The position numbers and the translations under genes were made by a program. 64,000 nt of DNA, from contig SNVD02005036.1 of the NCBI GenBank assembly GCA_013180625.2, positions 124,001 to 188,000 of the forward strand, read 5' to 3'. The notes beneath the pieces were generated by a model, which had not been told where the DNA came from, searched no databases, and saw only the letters and a list, made by a program, of their open reading frames with translations. Positions within the stretch are counted from its first letter, which is position 1. Each line of letters begins with the position of its first letter. Shown piece by piece: positions 47,848 through 58,734 of the stretch. This stretch comes from Boswellia sacra. Lineage: Eukaryota; Streptophyta; Magnoliopsida; Sapindales; Burseraceae.

Positions 47848-48452
47848 CTTATTAGGACCCGAGCTTATACGAGAGACAACTGAAAAGGTGAAGTTGATAC
47901 GTCACATTTACTTACAGCTCATAGTCAACAGAAAAGCTATGCAAACAAAAGGAGACGACCGTTAGAATTCAAAGTGGGTGACCATGTGTTTTTAAAAGTG
48001 TCTCCAAGTAAAGGCTTGATGCGTTTTAGACAGAAACGTAAACTTGCTCCACGCTACATTGGCCCATTTGAGATTCTAAGGTGGGTTGGCGAAGTAGCTT
48101 AGGAGCTAGCATTGCCGCCACGATTATCGGGGATTCATAACACATTTCATGTATCGATGCTAGGGAAGTATGAGCCTCACCCAACACATGTACTAGATTG
48201 GAATGAGTTGGATATTCAACAAGATGTTTCATATGAAAAGGTTCCTATTCAAATCTTGGACACAAGAGTGCGAGTCCTACGTGGCAAGACCATTCCGTTA
48301 ATCAAGGTCTTGTGGAAGCATCATGGCGTTGAAGAGGCCACATGGGAGTTAGAGTTAGAGATTCAAAGAAAGTATCCTGTGCTTTTGAATGCAAAAGGTA
48401 ATTTCTTACTTATATTTTCAAATTTCGAGGACGAAATTTTTTTTGGAGGGTA
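47848..48452 (+). pseudogene. Chromovirus pol, C-terminal part
   Basis: This continues the integrase after the solo LTR: QKSYANKRRRPLEF, VGDHVFLKVSPSKGLMRF and LAPRYIGPFEIL, a TAG near 48099 in place of Tyr, then LSGIHNTFHVSMLGKY and the C-terminal segment ending FEDEIFFGG with a stop at 48451. The last bases form the polypurine region before the 3' LTR. Confidence 0.87.
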
Positions 48453-48455
48453 GGT

Positions 48456-48477
48456 TGCAAAATTCCAAAAAAAAATG

Positions 48478-48530
<53 letters not shown>

Positions 48531-50635
48531 CAAAATTTAGAAACTATGCCTAAGGGTATTTGAGTAATTTTATTGAAATTTGATGGGCTTTAGGCCATGA
48601 AGTAGTTGTAAAACCATGTTTAAGTAAATGAAAATTGGGTTGGATTATAGTGGTGGGCTTGTGTTAGAATTTGGTAAGGATTAAATAGATTTGGAAAATA
48701 AGTTAACTTAGGCCCATGAATTAAGGCCTTGTATATATAAGAGACATTAGGGTTCCAAAGAGAGAGGATTTTTTTCTTTCATTTGGCTATAGAAGAGGAG
48801 AGTCTTACGATTATAGGGAGAGAGAGAGAGAAGAAGGAGAAGAAGAAAAAGAGAAGGAAGAAAAAGAGAGGAAAAGAAGGGAAAAATCAAAGAGGTGTAT
48901 AGGCTTGGAAACCAAGTAGGGATTTTCTAACACTATACTTAAATCGTGTTATTTATTTTTTTGTTTTAATTGATATTGATTTGCAATGCATGTGATGTAT
49001 TGTTAAATTGATTGTTTGTTACTTGGATGATGAATTATTTGTGATTATGTGCTTATGAAGTGAAGGAGAGGTTGTTCTTGATGGAAGTTGTAGTTCATGT
49101 GACAGTTCTATGTTATTTGAGCTGTTGCATTTTTCTGGATTATGAATTGTATAATTTTTCTTTTGTTTAGGAAAATAGACATATGAAGTTGTAAACAGCC
49201 ACTGATTTCATTGAATTTGGAGTTAAAATGAAAGTTTGGTGAATTTTTGAAATTGGAGGTTGAAATCCGGAAATTGTAGGTTCATCCGACTGATCAGAAC
49301 ATTCTCACAATTCTGTATCTTTTGAGATTGATATTTAATCCGACACTACTCGACACTTATGTGTCAAGTGTCGAGTGTCGGGTTATGTAAGTGTCGAGTG
49401 TCTAGTTATGAAAGTGTCGAGTGTCTGGTTATGAAAGTGTCGAGTGTCTGGTTATGAAAGTGTCGAGTGTTGGGTTATGTAAGTGTCGAGTGTCTGGTTA
49501 TGAAAGTGTCGAGTGTCTGGTTATGAAAGTGTCGAGTGTCTAGTGTATGCACGACTCGACATGTAGTGTCGAGTGTCGAGTTATGAAAGTGTCGATTGTC
49601 GAGCGGAATTACAAAACCGACCCGAGCCGTGTGCACCCCTTCTGACAGGTCTGGATTTTTCATAAAAACTGTATTGCTTTAAGACTTATTTTAGAAATTA
49701 TATTGAAAGGTTTATAGCTGTATGCATTGGACCTTGGATGGGCCGTTTTGAATACTGATCCAAGGAGAATGCGGATATGAAATTCTTAGTATTGGACCTT
49801 GGATGGGCCGTTTTGGATACGGATCCAAGGGGAACACGAATATAAACTTGATGTGTTGGACCTTAGATGGGCCGTTTTGGATACGGATCCAAGGAAAACA
49901 CGAATATAAACTCGATATGTTGGACCTTGGATGGGCCATTTTGGATACGGATCTAAGGGGAACACGAATATACACTCGATGTGTTGGACCTTGGATGGGC
50001 CATTTTGGATACGAATCCAAGGGGAACATGAATATAAACTCGATGTATTGGACCTTGGATGGGCTGTTTGAATACAAGTCTAAAGAAACATTAGATGAAA
50101 AATTTTGATTGTCAAGTGAATAAGTGATACCTTGATGTGTGAATGAGAATGATGGCTTGACTTATTATAATTGGTTGTGTAACTATGTAATTGAGTAACT
50201 GTTTGAATGCTTGTGATTTAGTATAATGTTGGAATCTTTCCTACTGGACTATATGCTCAGCCCCTCCCTCCCTCCACAGGTACACAAAAAGATATTCGTA
50301 CTAGTGGTGTTCCAGAGCTTTCCTAGGGAGTCTGGGCGTTTACATGCACGAGATGGTTTTGGGAAATGTTTTGATTAGCCTAAATCGTGATAGGAAATTT
50401 TATTATGTGATTATCAACCTATGTACTAAGTTTGGTCATCAGTGTATGTAAAGTTTATCTTGAACAAATAGACAGATGTTGTAATGGATTCATGTGATAT
50501 GTATAAATATACGTATGAATTGGAAAGTGACTTCAAAATTTAGAAAAAAAAGAGTGAGATATTGATGATGTCTTTTTATTATTTTCTTAATCAATCACCC
50601 TTAAAGTCCTAAATAAGAGATTTTAGGGCGTGACA
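48456..50635 (+). repeat. Chromovirus 3' LTR (2180 bp)
   Basis: It is about 270 bp longer than the 5' LTR. It has a long (TA)n run (48482-48528), about eight units of the GTGTCGAGTGTCTGGTTATG array (49373-49600) against five, and six units of the about 63-bp TTGGACCTTGGATGGGCC array (49726-50095) against four. TATA box near 48731. Ends GGGCGTGACA before GTATG. Confidence 0.9.
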
Positions 50636-50683
50636 GTATGGGTCTGCGGGTACATGGATACGTGGGTAAAATTGCCATCTCTA

Positions 50684-53230
50684 GGTGGAGGTCTTAAATC
50701 AATGTAAGTTCACTGGTAATCAGAAAACTTCTCATTCTAATTTCTCCTCTTAGATAAGGTACCTTTTTGGTGCAATATCTAATGGTGTGCTTTATGCTGT
50801 TAACGGTTATGAATATGGTCTTAGATTAGAGGCTTTACTTTTCTTTTGGTTGAGTAAGTTTGTTTTTTGTAATTCTAGCCTTGATGTTGTGATTCCTTAA
50901 GTTTTTCCTATGGCAATTTGTTTGGTGCAAGGTTTTAGTTTTCCTTTGGCTTTGATTTTTCTAATTTTTCTTTATCATTTTCTAAATAAGCTTCATAATT
51001 GTTAAGTGCTTTCTGCTAGGAGATTTTGTAATTGATTCACTCGTTTCTTCAAATATCTATTCGAAAGGTTCAATAAACATAGCAGCCTTCTTTCTCATTC
51101 AGTGTAGATGATTAAGTCTAATTACTCCCAAATATCTTTGAAGAATAAAAAGCTGATCTTTCCTACTAGATATCCTTTATGTTCTCGTCGGTTTCATTGG
51201 AGATCTTTTGAAGAAAATTTCATCAAGTATTTGAATTATCGAAGTCAGGTTAGAGCTTGATCATTTATTTTTTAGACTAGAGACTTTTCTATTCCTAGAG
51301 CTCGATCATTTATTATTCAGACAAGAGACTTTTCTATTCCCTCCTATTTTGATAAGATATCCTCTACAATAGTATTGATTAGGCCTTGCATTGATCATAC
51401 GGATAGCTTGGTACGTGAAGATTATTATCTACAACATCAATCTCGCTATCTCCCTGGCTTTGATGACAATTTTGCTTCTGTTATTGTTGCATATAATCCT
51501 CATAGGGTGCTATATCAGTTGGTTTGGATCCAATGGTGCATATGCCTCAAGTTTTTAGTTCTAACCATCTTTCTGTCATTGCTAGATTCATTCCTTCTCA
51601 CTGGAAACAATTTGAGGGGCTGAATAACTTCCTTGTTTCCATTGCTAGTACTTAAAGGAAATGCTTTGATTCTGTCAACTATAATAGCTTTTGGAAGGCA
51701 TCGTTTGGATCTATTTTGGGTTTTGTGAGATCTCATTTTATGAAACCCCTTGTTGTTAAGACAGTTGATAACTCTCTTTGGCTGTATGAGTTTTCTGCTG
51801 TTTTATCGAATTTCTAGGTGAAAATTTCTCCCCTTGTACTCTAATTTCTAGAGGCTCCCTAGAAATTTACAAAACCAAAGATGCAAAACATGTGACTTGT
51901 CATGCAAAAGGTGCTTTGAAGACTTGCTCTCCTAACCTTTCTCTTTCGCCAAAGCCAACTGATGTGGTTGTCAAGAAGGAAAAGGTTACTCTAAAAAAGT
52001 CTGCTGGAACCTCCTTTAAGACTAAGAAAACTTGTCATCCTCGTGGTTCTGGATGACAAGCTCCACCTCGTAGAAGTTCTTTTGTAGAGGCTTCATTCTG
52101 CTACTCTTAGCTCTGAACACACTGACTTAGGGGACACTTCTTCTTGTGCTTCGTCCTCTAAAAAAGATTTAGGCTCCTCTTTCGAGGATGAAAGTGAAAA
52201 TGTGGCTACTCAAGTATTTTATTTCTGTTGTCTACTTAGTTTGTTGTAGTACTCCTCCTTTATATTGATTGTGATGTGTTTGTAAGGTCAAGATGATGCT
52301 GGTCAAGGTAATATGTCCTAAGAGAAAAAAGAAGATATTGAGGATGGTATTTATGACACTGATTCTATGATTAAGAGCCTTGGCGTTGCTGAAAAAGTTG
52401 AGGTTGTCAAAAGAAAGAGAGATGTCATCCAAGATGATCCAGCTGATGTTAGAGCTGCTAGCTTGAAAATTCCTACTCTTGAAGTTACAAGTTTTGCAAA
52501 GCCTCATTTTGGTATATTGATTCCGATTTTGATGGTTGTTATTTTGTTTCTCCTTTCTATTTTATTAACAGTTGAATATACATGTTTCTTTTAGGTACTA
52601 CTTATATTCCTATTTCCTCCTTGCAAACTTTGTCCTCACTGGCTGGCATTGTATAGAAGACCTTTGAAGAATATTAGGCTGCTTATGAAGAAAAAATGTT
52701 GTGTTTACTCCGCAGAGACTTTAATGAGCCCTATAGCACTAAGGCTTCCTTCCATGGCCTAGATGTGCCTGAAGACTTGGTTCCGTTTTCGAAGAAATTC
52801 GTAAGCAAATATGCATATGTTTTGGATAATTGCACATTTTCAAAGAGGTGGAAGGGATTAGAAGTGACCTTGCTGAGTGTGTTTTTAAGGCATGGCTGCC
52901 ATTTCTTTTGAAAACTTGTCCTTTGTTGATTTGCTCTCTTGGAAGATTGCTTGCATGGATCTGGTACAAACAAAATTAGAACTTTTCTTTCTTGAAGAGC
53001 ACATTGATGATTTGGCTAAGGCTTTTTATAGGCTGCACCATAAAGATAATAGTCCTCCATGTATCTTCACAGCATAGTTCTACCCAAGTTGACCCTGTGA
53101 TCCTTGAAGCACAATTTGCAAAAACAAATAGATACTTTCCAAAAGAATATTTTTGAGTTAGGCTTCTCTGATGGCTCTTTCTATTCTTAGTGCTTTGGTG
53201 ACTGCTACTAAGACTTGGAAAGGGCATCAA
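50684..53230 (+). pseudogene. PMD protein, middle and C-terminal part
   Basis: The frame resumes after the 8-bp duplication: LNQCKFTGNQ, YLFGAISNGVLYAVNGYEYG, LDVVIP-stop-VFPMAICLVQGFSFPLALIF, FPTRYPLCSRRFHWRSFEEN. Several stops (about 50746, 50897, 51003, 51107) interrupt it. Later pieces in shifting frames include YYLQHQSRYLPGFDDN and the PHRV motif near 51502, a Lys-rich region (about 51930-52060), VEVVKRKRDVIQDDPADVRA (52401-52460) and LVPFSKKFVSKYAYVLDN. This matches the expected order of a PMD protein followed by a charged tail. The right limit is approximate. Confidence 0.65.
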
Positions 53231-53439
53231 GTTGATGATTGACTTTTTTGAATGTTTGGCTAGTGTTTATAAGGATGTTTTGGTTTTTTGCTATTTTTGG
53301 AACCATTAGTGCTTTTGCACTTATTTGCAACTATTTTAGGCTTTCTGTTTGGAACTATATTGTATTTGATAATTGCATATCAAATATTATGTCGGAATAT
53401 TTGACTTTATTTCTTTTTTATTGTTTGTTTGAATGATTA

Positions 53440-54240
53440 CTATGAAAATACGCGAAATCACTTATGGATTTCATATTGAATAACTTTAACAAAGTTAAGG
53501 TTTAAGCCTCTTGCCATTGATTGGATCTGCGAGGCTCTTTCTTTCTATATCTGAGAGGAGGAAACATCTACTAGCATAGGCTTTTCTAAAGATGAAATGA
53601 CCAATTCATGAAAGGAAGAATTTTGAAGGTGGAGCTCAGTTTTTTCTCACATGATCTGCTACCTTGAGAACTAATTTTTCTTCACTTATATTTCTTTCTT
53701 TCACCATTTTTGCATATCCAAGTGATGCTCTTTTCTAATATATTTGCATTCTGTTTTGAGCCTTCTTTCTTTCTTCCTCAACTGTTTCTAATTCTCTCCC
53801 TCTGATCTGTTCATTGACTTCTGTATCATCAGATAACTAATTTTTTACTATAGGGATCTATTTCTACATGCGAGACTACTTTTACCTTATAAACCAGTAG
53901 GTAAGGTGAGAATCCGATTGATGCTTTTGGTGTCGTTTTGTATGCCTATAAAGGATCTTGTAAATGAATATCCTAACCCTCAGTGTATTTATAGAACATT
54001 TTGTTATGTATTTTGAGTGGTGTTTTCTTTGTTGCCTCAGCTTGGCCATTACCTTAAGGATAATAGGGAGTAGAACATATATGCTTTATTTTATATTCCT
54101 CCAAAATAGAATGTACTTGTTTGTTCATGAATGGTGTGCAATTATCTAAGATAATTCTGCATGGGACCTCATACCTACATATCATATTTTCCCTTATGAA
54201 GTTCGCCACCACAACTCTAGATGCTTTCTTAAAAGCCTTT
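53440..54240 (-). pseudogene. gypsy integrase core and C-terminus
   Basis: Minus strand: AFKKASRVVVANFIREN, the second Asp in IILDNCTPFMNKQVHS, the Glu in GNGQAEATKK, then AYKTTPKASIGFSPYLLVY. A decayed C-terminal region with stops and frameshifts follows (RASLGYAKMVKERNIS, KAYASRCFLLSDIERKSLAD) and ends near 53440. Confidence 0.8.
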
Positions 54241-55708
54241 TGTCACGCCCTACATGCACACAGCCAAAACTTGTGCAGATGAGCCCTAAGGAATTAGACT
54301 TTGGGATAATTGTTGTAGTGTTCCAAGGACCTTATAACAAAAAGAGTTCAATGGCACATAGAATGAGCCTAGCATTTTGAAAGTTTTCGAAAGATTCTTG
54401 AGATATTCCAAAATGTTCTAAACACATATAAACGTTTGAAAATGCCATAAAAGACTCTAGAAAACTCCAGAAGGTTTCGATAGGTCATGGAGCTCTCTAG
54501 TGTCTAAGGTTCTCTAAACATGTCTTGTGTTGTGTAGATATTTCTAGGTTTGGTTAGCCTCCAAGCGAGGCTTGTAAAATATCTTAGGAACATTCTACGC
54601 TATTAATAGGGTGTTTATACGTAGCCACTCATTGAGAAGGTGCAACCTTATAAATAGGGTAACCTTAATTTGTAGGATGATGAAGTCTCTTTGAGAGCAA
54701 CTCTAGCATACTAACCTTTGTACACCTCCTTTGTACATTTTTGTTATAAAGCAATAACACTTTTACATTCCCTAACTCTTTCTTGCATCCAAAGATCTCA
54801 CTTGGCATTTTTGAAGGGTTTAGGCTTACTTAGGTGTAATCTAGGACACTTAAGAGCCTATGTAACATCTCGACCCGCATGTGACACTTTACACTTGTGT
54901 GTAGTACTCCGTGGTATCGCATGTGGCACTCTGCACTATGTGTGGTACTTTGTAGTCCCCATAAACTCTCAAGAGGTGGCCTTTACACAGTCTCAAGCGG
55001 TGGCCACCATGCATGCCTTCGAGAGGTGGCCCCCATGCATGCCGGAAGCCCAATACCCCAACTTACTGTTGGATATTGTCCGCTTTGGACATACAGTCGA
55101 TCACGATTTTGCTTTCGACTTTGCAACCTAAAAGGCCTCCAACAGCCTAAGGAGCTCATAGGGTATTCAAGCACATATCATAACATATTCCTAAGTGATA
55201 TGAGATGTTACATTCACCCCTTTTTAGTAATCAAGCATCCTCGCTTGATTGGGCTTACCTCCTTAGGGTGACAACCCACACTTTGGATTGGGCTAGGCTT
55301 TGATACCATTTGTAACATCCCGGCTCGCATGTGGCACTTTGCACTTGTATGTGACACTTCGTGGTCTCGCATGTGGCACTTTGCACTGTGTGTGGTACTT
55401 TGTGATCCCTATAAATCCTGAAAAGGTGGCTCCCACACAGTCTCAAGAGGTGGCCCCCATGTGTGCCTTCGAGAGGTGATCCCATGCATGCACGAAGCCC
55501 AATACCCCGGCCCACTATCGGATATTGTCTGCTTTGGACACGCAATCCATTACAGTTTTGCTTTCAAGTTTTGTAACCCAAAAGGTCTCCAACAGCTTAA
55601 AGAGCTCACAGGGTATTTAAGCACATATAACATCATATTCTCAAGCGATGTGGGATGATACAGCCTAAGGCTACACGGTCTAAATGGTAAAACAATAAGG
55701 TCGTGACA
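54241..55708. repeat. Solo LTR (661 bp net) holding a TRIM, inserted in integrase
   Basis: Ends TGTCACG and CGTGACA are perfect inverted repeats. CTTT flanks both sides (54237-54240 and 55709-55712), and removing the unit joins EAK to AFKKA of the integrase without frame change. A TATA-like CCTTATAAATAGGG at about 54648-54661 suggests plus orientation. No interior remains. Confidence 0.8.
54861..55662 (-). mobile_element. TRIM (terminal-repeat retrotransposon in miniature), 802 bp
   Basis: Two LTRs of exactly 352 bp (54861-55212 and 55311-55662), with ends TGTAACATC.../...GATGTTACA and TGTAACATCCC.../...GGGATGATACA, flank an interior of only 98 bases. The target duplication GCCTA is perfect (54856-54860 and 55663-55667). 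On the minus strand the primer site TGGTATCAAAGCC (tRNA-iMet type, 55296-55308) follows the first LTR, and AAAAAGGGGTGAA precedes the second as polypurine tract, which fixes the orientation. It has no coding capacity. I see no 5S rRNA sequence, so it is not obviously Cassandra. Confidence 0.92.
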
Positions 55709-56120
55709 CTTTGCTTCTACCTATTTTGTGAAGTATTCTGTAGCCATAAGGATCCATATGTGCCCATGTGATGGTGGATGAATCGACTCAATTAAATCAA
55801 AACCTCATGTATAGAAGGGCCGCAGGGTTTTTATGTCTTGCAAGGATATGGGTTGCTGATGAAGTATGTTGCCATGTATTTGACATGTGTGGCATTTCTT
55901 CACAAACTCTTTTACTTGTTGCTTCTTTCCATCCCAAAAGTAACCCTTTTCTAGAAGCTATTTATACAACTTTCTTCCTCCTTGATATTCTCCATAATCC
56001 CTAGTATGCACTTCCTATAGGACTTTTCTAGCTTATGAAGATTTTAGACATCTCATAGGCTCCTCATTGAGCTTTTTATTGAATGTTATGCCCCCATGAA
56101 CAAAGTACCTTGAAGCGTAA
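55709..56120 (-). pseudogene. gypsy integrase zinc-binding region
   Basis: Minus strand: RYFVHGGITFNKKLNEEPMR, KLYK-stop-LLEKGYFWDGKKQ, FVKKCHTCQIHGN (C-x2-C of the H-H-C-C motif), GFDLIESIH (first catalytic Asp) and MATEYFTK. Stops at former Q and W codons. It joins the 53440-54240 piece across the solo LTR. Confidence 0.82.
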
Positions 56121-56947
56121 TGATATTGTCTAAAGCCTAAGCCTATATATGACTAAGAGATTGTCCATTGCAGATCAAGACATGGGCTTTTCTAGAAGCC
56201 TCTTATTTCAAATCAGCCTCACTAGCAATTTTAGTTTTCCAACCTATTACTTATTCACCTTGCTCGAGAATGATACAATAAGGAGACAAAATCTATAAGC
56301 ATTTAGAAGGGCTATGACTTTAAGTAAGGGCAAAGAAACAGTAGAAATAATTCAAATTCTTATAGGAGAAACCAAAGAAAAGAAGAGGCCAACGAGCAAA
56401 CTTTGTACAGTAGGCATTAGAGGTAAGAGAGGCTAGTAAACGTGACAGTGAGATGGAAGGCAAAGCATCCTAAGGAATCAACCCAAAAAAGTAAAAGAGG
56501 CTATTGGAAGCAATTCAAGAAAGAAAATGCCACAGGTAAGAGGAGAGCTCAAGATTGGCCTTGGGGGAAAAGGCTTGTAAGAAAGATAAATGAAAGAATG
56601 ATAAGTTTCTAAGGGGACTCAGCCCCACACAATTCTATACATACAAAGAAAAATATGTAGAAAAACTTCCTTCTAGCCAAGAAGAGCTTCCTTCAATCCT
56701 TCTTTGAATTCTCTCTTTTCTTCTTATATCTATAGCCTTGCTTTTGATTTCTATTGATATATCTTGCACATTATCATAATTTAGGCCTTGACTTTGGCAT
56801 CGGAGTTCCTTTGCAAGTACCCATATGCCTCTATGGTGAAGCAACATTCAACCCGTGGAGAAAAGGAGTTTGTGTGGGCCACTATGCACGTTAGAATCTA
56901 AGATTGAACTTGATACGTAGCCTAACAAGAGGCGCAATTTTTTTTCA
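56121..56947 (+). repeat. 5' LTR of the Tat-like element
   Basis: It begins TGATATTGTCTAAAGCC and ends CA at 56947, just before a primer site TGGTGCCATCTATAGGAA (56966-56983). It aligns with 62864-63741. Boundaries are set from where the two copies stop aligning and are good to a few bases. Confidence 0.75.
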
Positions 56948-57014
56948 CTTATAACTGGTGCCATCTATAGGAACTTTATCAGCTTAAGGAGTTGTAGAAC
57001 AAAGAGTCATGTTT

Positions 57015-58384
57015 CACTTTGAGCTTTGTGAAAAAATGGTGGTCTCCACACAAAACGCTTCAAAAAGAGTGGAAATGTTGCTCAAGAACTTTCTTTGGGA
57101 GAAGAAATATCTCAGCCAGATGGGAGCCATACGAGAACAGATCTTATAGTTGCGAACTTAAAAAAAAAAAGTGGGAAGAGGTTAGAAAAGAAAACAAAGA
57201 ACTCTGTAAAAGGGTAAAAGCAAGAGAAAGTGTTGAGGGAGGAGTAGGAGCTGATGTGGACACGGAAGGTACAATTGGTCACAGAAAAATAACTCTCATA
57301 CTCGACCAGGAAGCAAAGAGAAGTGGAGGTTACCCAAACTCAAACACCAACTAGAATCCAAAAAGAGAAAATCATTTAGACTTGAACCCAAAGGCATTTG
57401 ACACAATTGTTATGGAAGGAAGCCAAACAATGGAGGACAGGAAGCAAAACCCCCTTGCAGCCAACCCTTTATGCAAAATAACACGTACAACCTAGACCAC
57501 CAGCTAAATACCTTGCATAGACCTCATTGATAGTGCACAAAAATCAGGGAAGTTAGCTAGCTAGCCCTAAGACAGTTTGACAAAAATGGGGACCCAGAGG
57601 AAATCTCCATCTATAGAGAACTAAGAACCATCACATGCCTTTATTTTCTAAAGTAAGGAGAACGGGAGAAATCAGGGAAGTTCTTGGCAAGATTTAATAT
57701 CGAGCTAAGCCAAATGATGTGCTACTATTCGAAGGTAGCAACTGAAGCCTTCAAAAGTGGAGTGAAAACAAGAAACAAACTCTACCACTACGTAATTCAA
57801 AAAGGCATTAGTATGATAAAGGAGATTCTAGTCAAGGTAGATGGGTAAATGCGCTTAGAAGAAAAGGAGCCTACCTAACAACACCAAAATACCTCTAAAG
57901 CAAAAAGGAAATGGAACATGAAACAACTGTTTATAGAACAGAAGAATGTGGGAATGGAATTGAAGGAGGAAAACTAAGCAACAGAGGCTAAATAAACGAA
58001 GACCAGAAGTCCCTCCAATACCATTCAAGACCTCCATCATAAAGATCTAGTAGAAAATAAAGATCAAGGCATTTTTATAACACCCAAGCTTTTGTCAAGA
58101 TGCATCACTTGGGAGAGAAGGGTGCATTGCGGTTTCCATGGAACCTATAGGCACTTGACAGAGGATTTCAGAAGTCTTAGAACCCAAATAGAGATCATGA
58201 TAAAAAAAAAAAAGAGGGTGCTAGTTGGACATGTGAGAGAAGGACCAAAGGAAGTCAAGGACGAGCAAGGACAAGCACAACTGCGATGCCTATGTACCAC
58301 ACATGAGAGACCAAGCTACATGGTACGGGCTCAAGCAGAACAGATAGTGGTAACTGAAACTGATGCAAGTTGGGAAGGACCTTA
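57015..58384 (+). pseudogene. Decayed gag of the Tat-like element
   Basis: Coding pieces in all three forward frames. Recognisable parts are the gag segment FLARFNIELSQMMCYYSKVA near 57680-57740, TRNKLYHYVIQKGISMIKEI (57770-57830), and a C-terminal CGFHGTYRHLTEDFRSLRTQ (about 58127-58190). The last recalls the C-x2-H...H-x4-C knuckle of Tat gag with the last Cys changed to Phe. Many indels and stops; not translatable. Confidence 0.65.
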
Positions 58385-58734
58385 GGAAAGCAAGAAAAAC
58401 TAGGGAAAGGGATCTTACCTCTTGGTCACCTTGGATTGTAAGTAAAATCCTAAACCTTTTGAACACTCTTTAGCTTAGGAAATATTATGTTTGATATAGG
58501 GATGTATTTACTGTAGCTTAAAAGAGTTGCATATGAAAATTTTTATCAGATTGTAATCTGGAAAATTGTTTATGGAACCTTTTGTATGCTTATAACTGTA
58601 AACCAACATGGTTCAAATAGGCCCTAAGGGGACAAAGGGAATCAAATAGAATTTTTTTGTGGAAAAAATTGTGAGAAAATGTTTGTCGATTAATTATCTC
58701 CTTGCTATTGACTCTATGCTTAATTTAAAGCTAG
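58385..58734 (+). other. Noncoding stretch after gag
   Basis: No frame or motif seen. Pol would be expected to start here in a complete element, but no RT motif is present. Confidence 0.5.

Larger units (their letters stand above)
41519..50635 (+). mobile_element. Chromovirus (Del/Tekay-like) Ty3/gypsy element
   Basis: LTRs begin TGTAGAGTTCC and TGCAAAATTCC and end GGGCGTGACA; the target duplication is GTATG (41514-41518 and 50636-50640). A tRNA-iMet primer site, gag, RT, RNase H, integrase and a C-terminal region with IQILDTRVRVLRGKTIPL and VLWKHHGVEEATWELE (chromodomain region) fit the Del/Tekay chromovirus type. The protease is deleted and the integrase gene is split by a solo LTR at 46451-47842. 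Inactive. Confidence 0.9.
40677..50683. mobile_element. hAT-type MITE split by a chromovirus
   Basis: Left end TAGGAATGGCAATGGGTAGG, right end (reverse complement) TAGAGATGGCAATTTTACCC. The flanks are GGTGGAGG on both sides (40669-40676 and 50684-50691), a perfect 8-bp duplication. Net of the chromovirus the element is about 885 bp, with TACCCTACCCATA-type words near both ends. No transposase. Removing it and one flank copy restores the PMD reading frame. Confidence 0.87.

Noticed and set aside
49373..49600. Regularly spaced short repeats that look CRISPR-like
   Set aside because: Units are contiguous with no unique spacers, lie in an LTR, and the genome is eukaryotic.
49712..50077. Minus-strand ORF of 121 codons with repeated motif in the chromovirus 3' LTR
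   Set aside because: It translates the about 63-bp LTR tandem array; copy number varies between the LTRs and no coding signal is seen.
54718..55545. ORFs inside the TRIM and its surrounding LTR (both strands)
   Set aside because: They overlap the terminal repeats on opposite strands, have low-complexity composition and no family match that I can recognise.
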